DNA of 35,356 nucleotides from an uncultured Collinsella sp. GTDB lineage: Bacteria > Actinomycetota > Coriobacteriia > Coriobacteriales > Coriobacteriaceae. A program made the position numbers and the translations under genes. Under the pieces are notes generated by a model, which worked only from the letters and a program-made list of their open reading frames with translations, was not told where the DNA came from and made no database searches. How positions within the stretch are numbered: position 1 is the first letter of the stretch; each line of letters begins with the position of its first letter. The stretch spans positions 1 to 35,356 of the forward strand of contig CALLNU010000017.1 of assembly GCA_938005465.1 (NCBI GenBank). The letters run 5' to 3'. This document shows, in pieces, positions 20,917 to 29,773 of this stretch.

Positions 20917-23493
20917 ATGTGCGATTGCACAGATCATAAGGACGAGATTCCTGCTTACGACGCGCAGGCCATTGAGTCCAGGTGGATGAAGGCCTGGGAG
21001 GACTCCAACCTCTTTGCCGTCGACACCGACGACAGTAAGCCCAAGAAGTACGTGCTCGAGATGTTCCCGTATCCGTCGGGCGACCTGCACATGGGCCACG
21101 CGCGCAACTACACCATCGGCGATGCCATGGCCCGTCAGGCTCGCATGCGCGGCTACGACGTGCTGCACCCCATCGGCTTCGATGCCTTTGGCCTGCCCGC
21201 CGAGAACGCCGCCATCAAGCACAACACGCAGGCTGCCGCCTGGACGTATAAGAACATGGATCAGGCGCTTTCCACGATGAAGCGCATGGGCTTCTCCTAC
21301 GATCTGGATCGCATGGTCAAGACCTGCAGCCCCGACTACTATCGCTGGGGTCAGTGGATCTTTGAGAAGCTGTGGGAAAAGGGCCTGGTCTACCGCAAGA
21401 AGAACCCGGTCAACTGGTGCCCTACCTGTAAGACCGTTCTGGCCAACGAGCAGGTCACCGAGGGTAAGTGCTGGCGCTGCGGCACTGAGCCCGAGAAGCG
21501 CGACCTGGAGCAGTGGTACTTCAAGATTACCGAGTACTCTCAGGAGCTGCTCGACGACCTGGAGAAGCTCCCCGGCTGGCCCGAGCGCGTTAAGCAGATG
21601 CAGGCTAACTGGATCGGCCGCTCCGAGGGAGCCGAGGTCGACTTTACCCTGTGCGACAAGGATGGCGAGCCCATCGAGGGCGACGAGGGCAAGATCACCG
21701 TCTTCACCACGCGTGCCGATACCCTGTTTGGCGTGTCCTTCTTTGTCCTGGCTCCCGAGTACGCTCGTCTGCACGAGCTCGTCGAGGGCACAGAGTACGA
21801 GGAGGCCGTGACCAAGATCGTCGAGGACTCCAAGCATATCTCCGCCGTCGAGCGTGCCCAGGGCACCCTTGAGAAGCACGGTGCCTTTACCGGCCGCTAC
21901 GTGGTGAACCCCGTGAACGGCGAGAAGGTCCCCGTGTGGGTTGCCGATTATGTCGTTGCCGACTACGGCACCGGCGCCGTCATGGCCGTTCCCTGCGGCG
22001 ACCAGCGCGACTTTGAGTTTGCCCGCAAGTACGACCTGCCGATCGTTCCGATCATCCTGGACGACGACGATCGTGCTGCCGTCGAGGCCAGTGGCGAGAC
22101 CATCGATACCTTCCATGCCGAGACCGTCGACTGGGATTGCGCCCACGCTGCCGAGGGCACGCTGGTCCAGTCCGGCAAGTACACCGGCATGCGCGGCGGT
22201 AAGCACTCCGAGGGCGAGGCTGCCATCGTGGCCGACCTCGAGGCCATGGGCTGCGGCCGTCGCAAGGTCGAGTTCCGCCTGCGCGACTGGCTCATCAGCC
22301 GCCAGCGTTATTGGGGCAACCCCATCCCGGCCATCCACTGCGAGCACTGCGGCATCGTGCCCGTGCCCGAGGATCAGCTGCCGGTGACGCTGCCCGAGAA
22401 CCTGGACCTGGGCGCCGGCGAGACCCTCGCCGAGTGCAAGGACTTCTACGAGACCACCTGCCCGGTCTGCGGCCGCCCGGCCAAGCGCGAGACCGATACC
22501 ATGGACACCTTCACCTGCTCCAGCTGGTATTACCTGCGCTATACCGACCCGCACAACACCGAGCTGCCCTTCTCCCGCGAGGCCGCCGACCGTTGGATGC
22601 CCGTCGATAATTACATCGGCGGCATCGAGCACGCCATTCTGCATCTGCTCTACAGCCGCTTCTTTACCAAGGCGCTGCGCGACCTGGGTCTGCTGAGCGT
22701 GGACGAGCCCTTTACCAACCTGCTGTGCCAGGGCATGGTCAAGGACGAGAACGGCGACACCATGTCCAAGTCCAAGGGCAACGTCGTGCCCCCGAGCTCG
22801 GTCATCGAGCCCTACGGCGCCGACACCATGCGTCTGGCGATCCTGTTTATCGCCCCGCCCGAGAAGGACTTCGATTGGGATCCCAAGGCCGTCGAGGGCG
22901 CCAACCGCTTCATCAAGCGCGCCTGGCGTATCGTGTGGCAGCTCGTCCAGTCCGGCGACGCCAACGTGGCCTTCGACAAGTCCGTGCTCGATGAGACCGC
23001 GATGAAGCTCTACCGCGAGCGTCACCGCACCATTGCCAAGTGCACCGAGGACTTCGATCGCGGCCAGTTCAACACCGCGATCTCGGCCGTCATGGAGCTC
23101 GTCAACGCGGCGAGCGCCTACCTCAACGCCACCGAGGGCGCATCGCGCGACAAGGCCCTGTGCTACGGCGTGGCCAAGGACATCGTGAGCGTCCTGGCGC
23201 CCATCTGCCCGTTCTGGGCCGACGAACTGTGGCACGAGGCACTCGGCTGCGAGGGCAACGCCTACACCGCCGCCTGGCCTGAGTTCGACCTGGCCGAGTC
23301 CGTCGAGGACACGGTGCAGATCGTCGTCCAGGTACTCGGCAAGGTCCGTGGCCGCATTGACGTGGCCCGCGATGCCTCCAACGAGGAAATGCAGGCTGCC
23401 GCCGAGGCCGCTGTTTCCAAGTGGACCGAGGGCAAGACGGTCGTCAAGGCCATCTGCGTGCCCGGCAAGCTGGTTAACCTGGTGGTCAAGTAA
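20917..23493 (+). CDS. leuS: Leucyl-tRNA synthetase
   Basis: This class I enzyme attaches leucine to tRNA-Leu. The 858-residue protein is full length. The HIGH signature is HMGH (58-61) in FPYPSGDLHMGHARNYTIGD. A zinc-knuckle (CPTCK then CWRCG) and the CP1 editing domain follow (about residues 220-420; YGTGAVMAVPCGDQRD). RLRDWLISRQRYWGNPIP marks the synthetase core, with a second Cys cluster (CEHC, CPVC). The KMSKS loop is MSKSKGN (about 616-622), then the anticodon-binding helical domain and a C-terminal domain. ATG 20917 follows AAAGGAG (20905-20911); an open frame continues upstream only because it reads through the hairpin arm. A terminator follows at 23524. Confidence 0.95.
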   Translation: MCDCTDHKDEIPAYDAQAIESRWMKAWEDSNLFAVDTDDSKPKKYVLEMFPYPSGDLHMGHARNYTIGDAMARQARMRGYDVLHPIGFDAFGLPAENAAIKHNTQAAAWTYKNMDQALSTMKRMGFSYDLDRMVKTCSPDYYRWGQWIFEKLWEKGLVYRKKNPVNWCPTCKTVLANEQVTEGKCWRCGTEPEKRDLEQWYFKITEYSQELLDDLEKLPGWPERVKQMQANWIGRSEGAEVDFTLCDKDGEPIEGDEGKITVFTTRADTLFGVSFFVLAPEYARLHELVEGTEYEEAVTKIVEDSKHISAVERAQGTLEKHGAFTGRYVVNPVNGEKVPVWVADYVVADYGTGAVMAVPCGDQRDFEFARKYDLPIVPIILDDDDRAAVEASGETIDTFHAETVDWDCAHAAEGTLVQSGKYTGMRGGKHSEGEAAIVADLEAMGCGRRKVEFRLRDWLISRQRYWGNPIPAIHCEHCGIVPVPEDQLPVTLPENLDLGAGETLAECKDFYETTCPVCGRPAKRETDTMDTFTCSSWYYLRYTDPHNTELPFSREAADRWMPVDNYIGGIEHAILHLLYSRFFTKALRDLGLLSVDEPFTNLLCQGMVKDENGDTMSKSKGNVVPPSSVIEPYGADTMRLAILFIAPPEKDFDWDPKAVEGANRFIKRAWRIVWQLVQSGDANVAFDKSVLDETAMKLYRERHRTIAKCTEDFDRGQFNTAISAVMELVNAASAYLNATEGASRDKALCYGVAKDIVSVLAPICPFWADELWHEALGCEGNAYTAAWPEFDLAESVEDTVQIVVQVLGKVRGRIDVARDASNEEMQAAAEAAVSKWTEGKTVVKAICVPGKLVNLVVK

Positions 23494-23523
23494 GCGCTGC
23501 GCGCATAGCTGACATCAAAAAGC

Positions 23524-23558
23524 GAGGGGCGATTCCGCAGGGAGTCACCCCTCTTTTT
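23524..23558 (+). terminator. Rho-independent terminator after leuS
   Basis: GAGGGG (23524-23529) pairs with CCCCTC (23548-23553), extended inside by GATTCC/GGAGTC with a G-U pair around GCAG, and is followed by TTTTT (23554-23558). An A-run precedes the stem. Confidence 0.8.
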
Positions 23559-23643
23559 GGTTATGGATGCTTGCGACAACACCCAATTATCCATTTCTTG
23601 TGGAGAACCTGTGCTCACGCTGACCTGCGGGTTTGTGTTGTGG

Positions 23644-23730
23644 TTGCACGTTTGTGCAGGTATTGGTATAGTTTGCCTGCAAATGAAGTTGTAATTGAAA
23701 GAAGTGGGGTTTCGGCCCCGCTTCTTTTTT
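23644..23730 (+). promoter_or_regulatory. Promoter and attenuator-like hairpin of the rimP-nusA-infB operon
   Basis: TTGCAC (23644-23649) and TATAGT (23667-23672) are separated by exactly 17 bp, a strong promoter. About 25-30 bp after the predicted start, GAAGTGGGG (23701-23709) pairs with CCCCGCTTC (23716-23724, one G-U) and is followed by TTTTTT (23725-23730). This is an intrinsic terminator placed before the first gene (ATG 23751), so readthrough must set operon expression. Confidence 0.7.
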
Positions 23731-23750
23731 GTATGGATGGAGGTGCCGCA

Positions 23751-24245
23751 ATGGTCAAGACCAAGACCGAGCAGGCGATCATCGACGCGCTCGAGGCCGT
23801 TGCTCCCCAGCACGATGTCGACATCGTCGACGTTGAGCTCGTGGGTGCCACCAAGGCCCCCTGCGTGCGTGTGCGTATCGAGGGTGCCGAGGGTCAGAGC
23901 CTGTCGCTCAATGACGTCACGGCCAACACCAAATGGGTCGGCGATGTGATTGAGGAGCTCGACCCCATCTCTTCGAGCTATACGCTCGAGGTGTCGAGCC
24001 CGGGTATGGCGCGCCCGCTGCGCCGCCCGAGTGACTTTGCCCGCTTTGTGGGCGAGAACTGCGAGCTCACCTCCACCGCCACCGAGGGCCGTCGCAAGTA
24101 CGCCGGTAAGATTGCCGCCGCCACCGAGACGAACGTGACCCTCGAGCTCGAGGACGGCGAGTCCGTCACCCTCGATTTCTCTGATGTTAAAAAGTGCAAG
24201 TTGAAGCCCACCTATGACTTCAAGCCCGTGAAGGAAGGAAAGTAA
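23751..24245 (+). CDS. rimP: Ribosome maturation factor RimP
   Basis: RimP helps assemble the 30S ribosomal subunit. The 164-residue protein has the usual two domains: an N-terminal alpha/beta domain (EQAIIDALEAVAPQHDVDIVDVEL, the family's first helix and strand, given as adjacent pieces) and a C-terminal SH3-like barrel (from about residue 95; GRRKYAGKIAAATETNVTLE). The central YTLEVSSPGMARPLRRPSDF region (about 80-99) is the best-conserved part of the family. ATG 23751 follows GGATGGAGG. The gene opens the transcription-translation operon, immediately before nusA with 1 bp between them, the order seen in most bacteria. Confidence 0.92.
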   Translation: MVKTKTEQAIIDALEAVAPQHDVDIVDVELVGATKAPCVRVRIEGAEGQSLSLNDVTANTKWVGDVIEELDPISSSYTLEVSSPGMARPLRRPSDFARFVGENCELTSTATEGRRKYAGKIAAATETNVTLELEDGESVTLDFSDVKKCKLKPTYDFKPVKEGK

Positions 24246-24246
24246 G

Positions 24247-25494
24247 ATGGCAGCATCCGACATGATGTCCGCCCTGATGGAGCTTTGCCAGGAGAAGCAC
24301 ATCGACCAGCTCTACCTGATCGACCGCCTGGAGCAGTCGCTCGCCAAGAGCTATGCCGAGATCTTGCATCTTGAGTGGGGCGCCAAGGTGACCATCGACC
24401 GCACCACCGGCAAGATCTACGTCTACCGTCTGGAGCCGATCGACGATTCCATGGACGAGGAGGGCAACTTCACCGAGTTCGAGGAGATCGACGTCACTCC
24501 CAAGAACACGAGCCGCATCGCCGCCCAGCACGCAAAGGCCGAGATCAACGCTATCGTACGCAACTCCGCCCGCGAGCAGATCTACGAGGAGTTCTCCGGC
24601 CGCATCGGTGACCTCATCAGCGGTACCGTGCTGCAGTCCACGCCCGACTTCACGATCGTCAAGATTCGCGAGGGCGTCGAGGCCGAGCTTCCGCACTTCG
24701 ACCAGCGCCGTTACGAGAACGAGCGCAACGAGCGTCCGATGGGCGAGCGCTACCTGCACAACCAGCACATCAAGGCCGTGATCATCGACGTTCGCGACCC
24801 CAACTCCAACCTGCAGCCGGTTCGCGGCGAGCACAGCCGTCCGCCGATTGTCATCTCCCGTACCCACCCCGAGCTCATGCGTCGTCTGTTTGAGCAGGAG
24901 GTGCCCGAGATCTATGAGGGCACCGTCCAGATCAAGTCGATCGCCCGCGAGCCCGGTCAGCGCTCTAAGGTCGCCGTCCACTCGCTCGACGATCGCCTGG
25001 ATCCCGTGGGCGCCTGCGTCGGCCCTAAGGGCAGCCGTGTTCGCGCCGTCGTGGGCGAGCTTCGTGGCGAGCGCGTCGACGTCATCCTGTGGGATGCCGA
25101 TCCGGCCGTCTACGTCGCCAACGCCCTGTCGCCTGCCAAGGTCACCCGCGTCCTTATCGACGAGGAGAAGGCCTACGCCGGCGTCATCGTGCCCGATGAC
25201 CAGCTGTCCCTCGCCATCGGCAAGGAGGGCCAGAATGCCCGCCTCGCCGCGCGCCTGACCGGCTGGCACATCGACATTAAGTCCGAGACCCTTGCCGCCG
25301 ACATCCTCAAGAATGTTCCCGTTCACGAGGAGCCCGCCGCCGACCTGATCGGTGACGAGGAGGACGAGGACGTCCGTCGCTGCGAGTTCGTGTCCGAGGA
25401 CGGCATCCAGTGCCGCAACCAGGCCCGTCCCGGCTCCCGTTTCTGCGGTGTCCACGACACCGACGCCTTCGATGATGCGGAGGACCTGATCTAG
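24247..25494 (+). CDS. nusA: Transcription factor NusA with Cys/His tail
   Basis: NusA binds RNA polymerase and RNA to control pausing, termination and antitermination. The 415-residue protein has an N-terminal polymerase-binding domain (1 to about 110), an S1 domain (about 115-180) and two KH domains (GPKGSR and GKEGQN loops, about residues 258 and 327). The acidic repeats of proteobacterial NusA are absent. The tail carries C379-x9-C389-x10-C400-x2-H403, a likely small zinc-binding motif that is not part of the core family. ATG 24247 lies 1 bp after the rimP stop with AAGGAAAG upstream. The ylxR and ylxQ genes that usually stand between nusA and infB are missing. Confidence 0.94.
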   Translation: MAASDMMSALMELCQEKHIDQLYLIDRLEQSLAKSYAEILHLEWGAKVTIDRTTGKIYVYRLEPIDDSMDEEGNFTEFEEIDVTPKNTSRIAAQHAKAEINAIVRNSAREQIYEEFSGRIGDLISGTVLQSTPDFTIVKIREGVEAELPHFDQRRYENERNERPMGERYLHNQHIKAVIIDVRDPNSNLQPVRGEHSRPPIVISRTHPELMRRLFEQEVPEIYEGTVQIKSIAREPGQRSKVAVHSLDDRLDPVGACVGPKGSRVRAVVGELRGERVDVILWDADPAVYVANALSPAKVTRVLIDEEKAYAGVIVPDDQLSLAIGKEGQNARLAARLTGWHIDIKSETLAADILKNVPVHEEPAADLIGDEEDEDVRRCEFVSEDGIQCRNQARPGSRFCGVHDTDAFDDAEDLI

Positions 25495-25585
25495 CGCGCG
25501 GTCGCGCCGGGCGGGTCCCAGCGCATACCCCACGCTCGTTCAGTCTCTAGGCACCCAAGGTGCCAGAAAGGGTAGGTGAAGTCAT

Positions 25586-28300
25586 ATGGCAAAAGTCCGT
25601 GTGTCCACCCTGGCCAAAGAGTTCGGCATGACCTCCAAGGAACTGATGGGTCATCTCGCCGAAATGAAGATTCCCGCTAAGTCCGCTTCCTCCGCTCTGG
25701 AGGACGCATACGTCGCCATGGTCCGCAAGCAGCTCGCCTCGGTGATCGAGGCCCGCGCCCAGGAAGTCGAGGCCGCCAAGCTGGCCGAGGAGCAGGCCGC
25801 TGCCGCCGAGGAGGCAGCACGCGCTGCCGAGGCAGAGCGCGAGCGCATCGCCGCCGAGAAGGCACGCGAGGAGGAGCGTCGCCAGTTTGCCGCAGCCCAG
25901 GCTGCCGAGGAGGCCGCCCGCGCCGAGGCCGAGGCTAAGAAGAAGGCCGAGCAGGAGCGCCTTGCCCGCGAGAAGGAGGAGGCTGCCCGCGAGGCCCAGC
26001 GCCGCGCCGTTCCCGCTTCCGATTCCGGTTCGCGTTTCCGTTCGCTGCTCGACCAGATCGCCGCACAGGAGAGCGTCCTCAAGGAGAAGAAGGACGCCGA
26101 GGAGAAGGCCAAGGCCGAGCGCGCTGCCGAGCGCGGCAACCGTCGTGGCGGCAACAACGACCGTCGCGGTGGCCGTCGTAACGATCGCAACGCTTCCGAC
26201 AACAACTCCGAGCGCAATGCCTCCGAGAACCGTCCCCACAGCCATCGCACCAATGCCAGCAACAACGTCGCTGCCGGCATGGACTTCCCCAACCCCGACA
26301 AGCAGGGCAAGGGCAAGAAGCGCAAGGGCGGTCACAACAACGAAGAGGACCACTACAGCCGCATGGCTCGCGAGGCCGAGGAGTACAGCCGCGAGAAGGT
26401 GCTCGAGGAGGCTCGTGCCGCCGTCGAGGAGGCCTCTCGCGAGTCCACTGGTCGCCGCAAAAAGCGCAAGGAGAAGCGCGAGCGCGAGGCCGCAAAGGCT
26501 CAGGAGGAGCGCAAGATAGAGGAGGCGCTGGCCCAGGGCGTGAACCCCGAGGACCTCGACGCCATCAAGGTCTCCCAGGGCGTTACCGTCCAGGAGCTCG
26601 CCGAGGCGCTCGACGTTCCGGCCAACGACATCATCAAGCGCCTGTTCCTGCTGGGCACGCCGCTTACCATGACGCAGTCCATGTCCGACGACCTCGTCGA
26701 GCTCGTTGCCGACGACCTGGGCCGTCAGATCAAGATCATCACCCCCGAGGAGGAGAACACCTTCTCGTTCTACGACGATCCCGCCGACCTTAAGCCGCGT
26801 GCCCCGGTCGTCACCGTCATGGGCCACGTCGACCACGGCAAGACTTCGCTGCTCGACGCCATCCGTCACACCGGCGTCGCTGCCGGCGAGGCGGGCGGCA
26901 TTACGCAGGCCATCGGCGCTTCGCAGGTCATGATCAACGACCGCAAGATCACCTTCATCGATACCCCCGGTCACGCCACCTTTACGGCCATGCGTGCCCG
27001 CGGCGCCAAGGTGACCGACATCGTCATTCTGATCGTGGCTGCCGACGACGGCGTCATGCCCCAGACCATCGAGTCGATCAACCACGCCAAGGCCGCCGGC
27101 GTACCCATCGTCGTCGCCGTCAACAAGATCGATAAGCCGGGTGCCAACCCCGACCGCGTGCGCCAGGAGCTCACCGAGTACGGCATCATCCCCGAGGAGT
27201 GGGGCGGACAGAACATGTTCGTCAACATCTCGGCCAAGCAGAAGATCGGTATCGACGACCTGCTCGAGACCGTCCTGCTCCAGGCCGACGTGCTCGAGCT
27301 CAAGGCCAACCCCGATACGTTCGCATCGGGCAACGTCCTCGAGGCTAAGCTCGACAAGGGCCGCGGCTCGGTTGCCACCGTGCTCGTGACCCGCGGTACC
27401 CTGCGCGTGGGCGACACGCTGGTCGCCGGCCTCACCTATGGCCGCGTCCGTGCCATGCTCGACCCCAAGGGCAACGCCGTCACCGAGGCCGGTCCCTCCG
27501 ACGCCGTTGAGATCTTGGGCCTGCAGTCCGTCCCCAACGCCGGCGACGAGTTCCGCGTATTCGAGGACGAGCGCGAGGCACGTGCGCTGGCCGACGAGCG
27601 TTCGCTCAAGGCCCGTATCGAGGAGCAGAGCCGCGTGAAGCACGTGACGCTCGAGAACCTCTTCGAGACCATCGCCGACGCCGAGGTCAAGGAGCTCAAC
27701 CTGATCATCAAGGCCGACGTCCAGGGTTCCATCGAGGCCCTTCAGGACTCCCTCGACAAGATGGATCAGTCCGAGGTGCGCATCAACACGATCCACTCCG
27801 CCGTTGGTGCCATCAACGAGACCGACGTGGTCCTGGCCGACGCCTCCAACGCCATCATCATCGGCTTTGGCGTCCGTCCCGACGGCAAGGCCCGCTCCGC
27901 CGCCGAGCGCGAGGGCGTCGAGATCCGTTGCTACGACGTCATCTACAAGTGCCTCGAGGACCTCGATGCTGCCCGCATCGGCATGCTCAAGCCCACCGAG
28001 GTCGAGGTCTCCACGGGTACTGCGACCGTTCTGGACACCTTCAAGGTGCCCAAGGTCGGTATCGCCGCCGGTGTCCGCGTCGAAGAGGGCGAGATTGCCG
28101 CGACCGATTCCGTACGCCTGGTGCGCGACGGTATCGTGGTTTTCAACGGCAAGATCGCCTCGATGCGCCACTACAAGGACGAGGCTAAGAGCCTCAAGAG
28201 CGGCTCCGAGGGCGGTATTGGCCTGGAGAACTTCCAGGACATCAAGCCTGACGACACCATTGAGGGCTACCGCATCGACCAGGTTGCCCGTACCGAGTAG
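25586..28300 (+). CDS. infB: Translation initiation factor IF-2
   Basis: IF-2 is the GTPase that delivers initiator tRNA to the ribosome. The 904-residue protein has an N-terminal IF2_N motif (VSTLAKEFGMTSKELMGHL), then a long charged, Ala/Glu/Arg-rich coiled region (about 50-150) and an Asn/Arg-rich low-complexity stretch (about 180-250). A second IF2_N-like domain covers about 325-400. The G domain carries GHVDHGKT (413-420), DTPGH (459-463) and NKID (513-516). Domains II, III and the tRNA-binding domain IV follow to the end (DVQGSIEAL, then KGIGLENF-like GGIGLENFQDIK). ATG 25586 follows AGGGTAGGTGA. Ordinary in sequence; the large N-terminus is family-typical but variable. Confidence 0.95.
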   Translation: MAKVRVSTLAKEFGMTSKELMGHLAEMKIPAKSASSALEDAYVAMVRKQLASVIEARAQEVEAAKLAEEQAAAAEEAARAAEAERERIAAEKAREEERRQFAAAQAAEEAARAEAEAKKKAEQERLAREKEEAAREAQRRAVPASDSGSRFRSLLDQIAAQESVLKEKKDAEEKAKAERAAERGNRRGGNNDRRGGRRNDRNASDNNSERNASENRPHSHRTNASNNVAAGMDFPNPDKQGKGKKRKGGHNNEEDHYSRMAREAEEYSREKVLEEARAAVEEASRESTGRRKKRKEKREREAAKAQEERKIEEALAQGVNPEDLDAIKVSQGVTVQELAEALDVPANDIIKRLFLLGTPLTMTQSMSDDLVELVADDLGRQIKIITPEEENTFSFYDDPADLKPRAPVVTVMGHVDHGKTSLLDAIRHTGVAAGEAGGITQAIGASQVMINDRKITFIDTPGHATFTAMRARGAKVTDIVILIVAADDGVMPQTIESINHAKAAGVPIVVAVNKIDKPGANPDRVRQELTEYGIIPEEWGGQNMFVNISAKQKIGIDDLLETVLLQADVLELKANPDTFASGNVLEAKLDKGRGSVATVLVTRGTLRVGDTLVAGLTYGRVRAMLDPKGNAVTEAGPSDAVEILGLQSVPNAGDEFRVFEDEREARALADERSLKARIEEQSRVKHVTLENLFETIADAEVKELNLIIKADVQGSIEALQDSLDKMDQSEVRINTIHSAVGAINETDVVLADASNAIIIGFGVRPDGKARSAAEREGVEIRCYDVIYKCLEDLDAARIGMLKPTEVEVSTGTATVLDTFKVPKVGIAAGVRVEEGEIAATDSVRLVRDGIVVFNGKIASMRHYKDEAKSLKSGSEGGIGLENFQDIKPDDTIEGYRIDQVARTE

Positions 28301-28311
28301 GGGGTAGCGCT

Positions 28312-28722
28312 ATGAAGCAAACGCAGGCAACCCGCCGTCTGGGCGAGCAGCTTCGCGAGAAGCTCGGTTATATCCTGCTCTTTGAGGTTTCCGATCCGCG
28401 TCTCGACCTGGTCACCCTGACCGCGGTCGAGGTCGCGGTGGACCGTTCGTTCGCGCGCGTGTACGTGTCGTGCGACGCGAGCCGCTACGAGGAGGTCATG
28501 GAGGCGCTTGCCAGCGCCAAGGGCCGCATCCGTAGCCTGTTGGCCCGCTCGCTCGATTGGCGCGTCACGCCCGAGCTCGATTTTCGCATCGATCGCTCGA
28601 CCGATGAGGCCGAGCGCATCACGCGTGCGCTGGAAAACGTTCCCGCCACGCTTGCGATCGAAAAGGACGAGGACGGCTATCCAATAGCGGATGCCGCCCA
28701 GGAGGCAGCTTTAGATGAGTAA
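28312..28722 (+). CDS. rbfA: Ribosome-binding factor A
   Basis: RbfA binds the immature 30S subunit and helps process 16S rRNA. The 136-residue protein is a single KH-type domain. TRRLGEQLREKLGYILLFEV is the first helix, SDPRLDLVTLTAVEVAVDRS the first strands, and FARVYVSC the following strand. The region LDWRVTPELDFRIDRSTDEA (about 82-101) is the family's C-terminal signature, and an acidic tail ends the protein. ATG 28312 lies 11 bp after the infB stop with GGGGGTAG upstream. It overlaps the next gene by 8 bp, indicating coupled translation. Confidence 0.92.
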   Translation: MKQTQATRRLGEQLREKLGYILLFEVSDPRLDLVTLTAVEVAVDRSFARVYVSCDASRYEEVMEALASAKGRIRSLLARSLDWRVTPELDFRIDRSTDEAERITRALENVPATLAIEKDEDGYPIADAAQEAALDE

Positions 28723-29758
28723 TTCCGCCGACCTCGCATCGTGCGAGTCTGCAGATATTCAGCGACGCATCCTCGAGCTCATCGAGGGTGCGTCCTCCAT
28801 TGCGATTTCGGGACATACGTCTCCCGATGGTGACGCCCTGGGCTCCGTGCTGGGTCTGGGCTTATCGCTTATGAAGTTTTTCCCCAACAAGGACATTGCC
28901 CTGCTGCTGGCAGACGATGACCCGGTTCCGCGCATCTACCGCTTTATGGAGGGCGCCGACCGTCTGGTGCCGGCATCTGCGTATACCGGCAATCCGGATC
29001 TGTTCATCTCGGTGGACGTCCCGGTCGTCGAGCGTCTGAACAACTCCGCCGAGGTGCTCCGCCGCTCGTCGCATGTGGTGTGCTTCGATCACCATCCGGC
29101 GCGCGAGGAATTTGCCGAGCTGAGCCTGAGGTGCGTCGGCGCCGCGGCCTGCGCCATGATCATCGACCGCTTTTTGGACAATTGCGGCATTGTGGCTCGC
29201 AACGGTGTCGCGACCTGCCTGCTGTGCGGCCTGGTGACCGATACCGGTCGTTTTCAGTACCAAAACGCCGATGCTGCTGCGTTCCATGCCGCCTCGCGCC
29301 TGGTCGCGCACGGTGCCGATCCGGCGCGCGTCGCGCTCGAGGTCTACCAGAGCATGCGCGTAGAGTTCTTGCATCTCAAGTCCATCGTTATGGGTCGTAT
29401 CAAGACCGTGGCGCACGGTCGCGTGGCATATAGTTATGCGTACCAGAGCGACCTCGAGGCCTGCGGCGTCACTTCGGATGAGTGCGACGGTCTGGTCGAT
29501 GTGGTGCGTTCAGTGATGGGCGTTGAGGTCTGCCTGTTCCTAAAGGGCATCGAGGGCGATACCAAGGTGCGCGGCAACCTGCGCTCCAAGGGTGACCTCG
29601 ATGTGTCCGAGATCGCTGCCAACTTTGGCGGTGGCGGGCATCATGCCGCCGCCGGCTTTTCCAACAACGGAACGATTCGCGAGACGCTCGCCGTGGCACT
29701 TCCCATGCTGGCCGAGCTGGTGGGGGAGGATCCCGCTTCGGTGACCGTCGAGCTCTAA
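28715..29758 (+). CDS. nrnA: DHH/DHHA1 bifunctional oligoribonuclease/pAp phosphatase
   Basis: NrnA-type enzymes degrade 2-5 nt RNA and dephosphorylate pAp. The 347-residue protein has the DHH domain with SGHTSPDGDALGS (metal-binding Asp residues), then FDHHPA (the DHH motif) and CGLVTDTGRFQYQNADA, followed by the DHHA1 domain with GGGGHHAAAGF near the C-terminus. All expected metal ligands appear present. ATG 28715 overlaps the end of rbfA. The rbfA-nrnA-truB-ribF order is common in Gram-positive bacteria, which supports the call. Besides RNA turnover this family can also hydrolyse pGpG or c-di-AMP breakdown products, so it could touch c-di-GMP turnover; that is only a possibility. Confidence 0.88.
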   Translation: MSNSADLASCESADIQRRILELIEGASSIAISGHTSPDGDALGSVLGLGLSLMKFFPNKDIALLLADDDPVPRIYRFMEGADRLVPASAYTGNPDLFISVDVPVVERLNNSAEVLRRSSHVVCFDHHPAREEFAELSLRCVGAAACAMIIDRFLDNCGIVARNGVATCLLCGLVTDTGRFQYQNADAAAFHAASRLVAHGADPARVALEVYQSMRVEFLHLKSIVMGRIKTVAHGRVAYSYAYQSDLEACGVTSDECDGLVDVVRSVMGVEVCLFLKGIEGDTKVRGNLRSKGDLDVSEIAANFGGGGHHAAAGFSNNGTIRETLAVALPMLAELVGEDPASVTVEL

Positions 29759-29773
29759 CTTTTTGGATGGTAC

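Noticed and set aside
20695..23235. Very long minus-strand open frame opposite leuS
   Set aside because: It is the antisense shadow of leuS: Gly/Val/Leu/His-rich without recognisable domains, caused by GC-rich codon bias. The same applies to the minus frame opposite infB (25547-28171).
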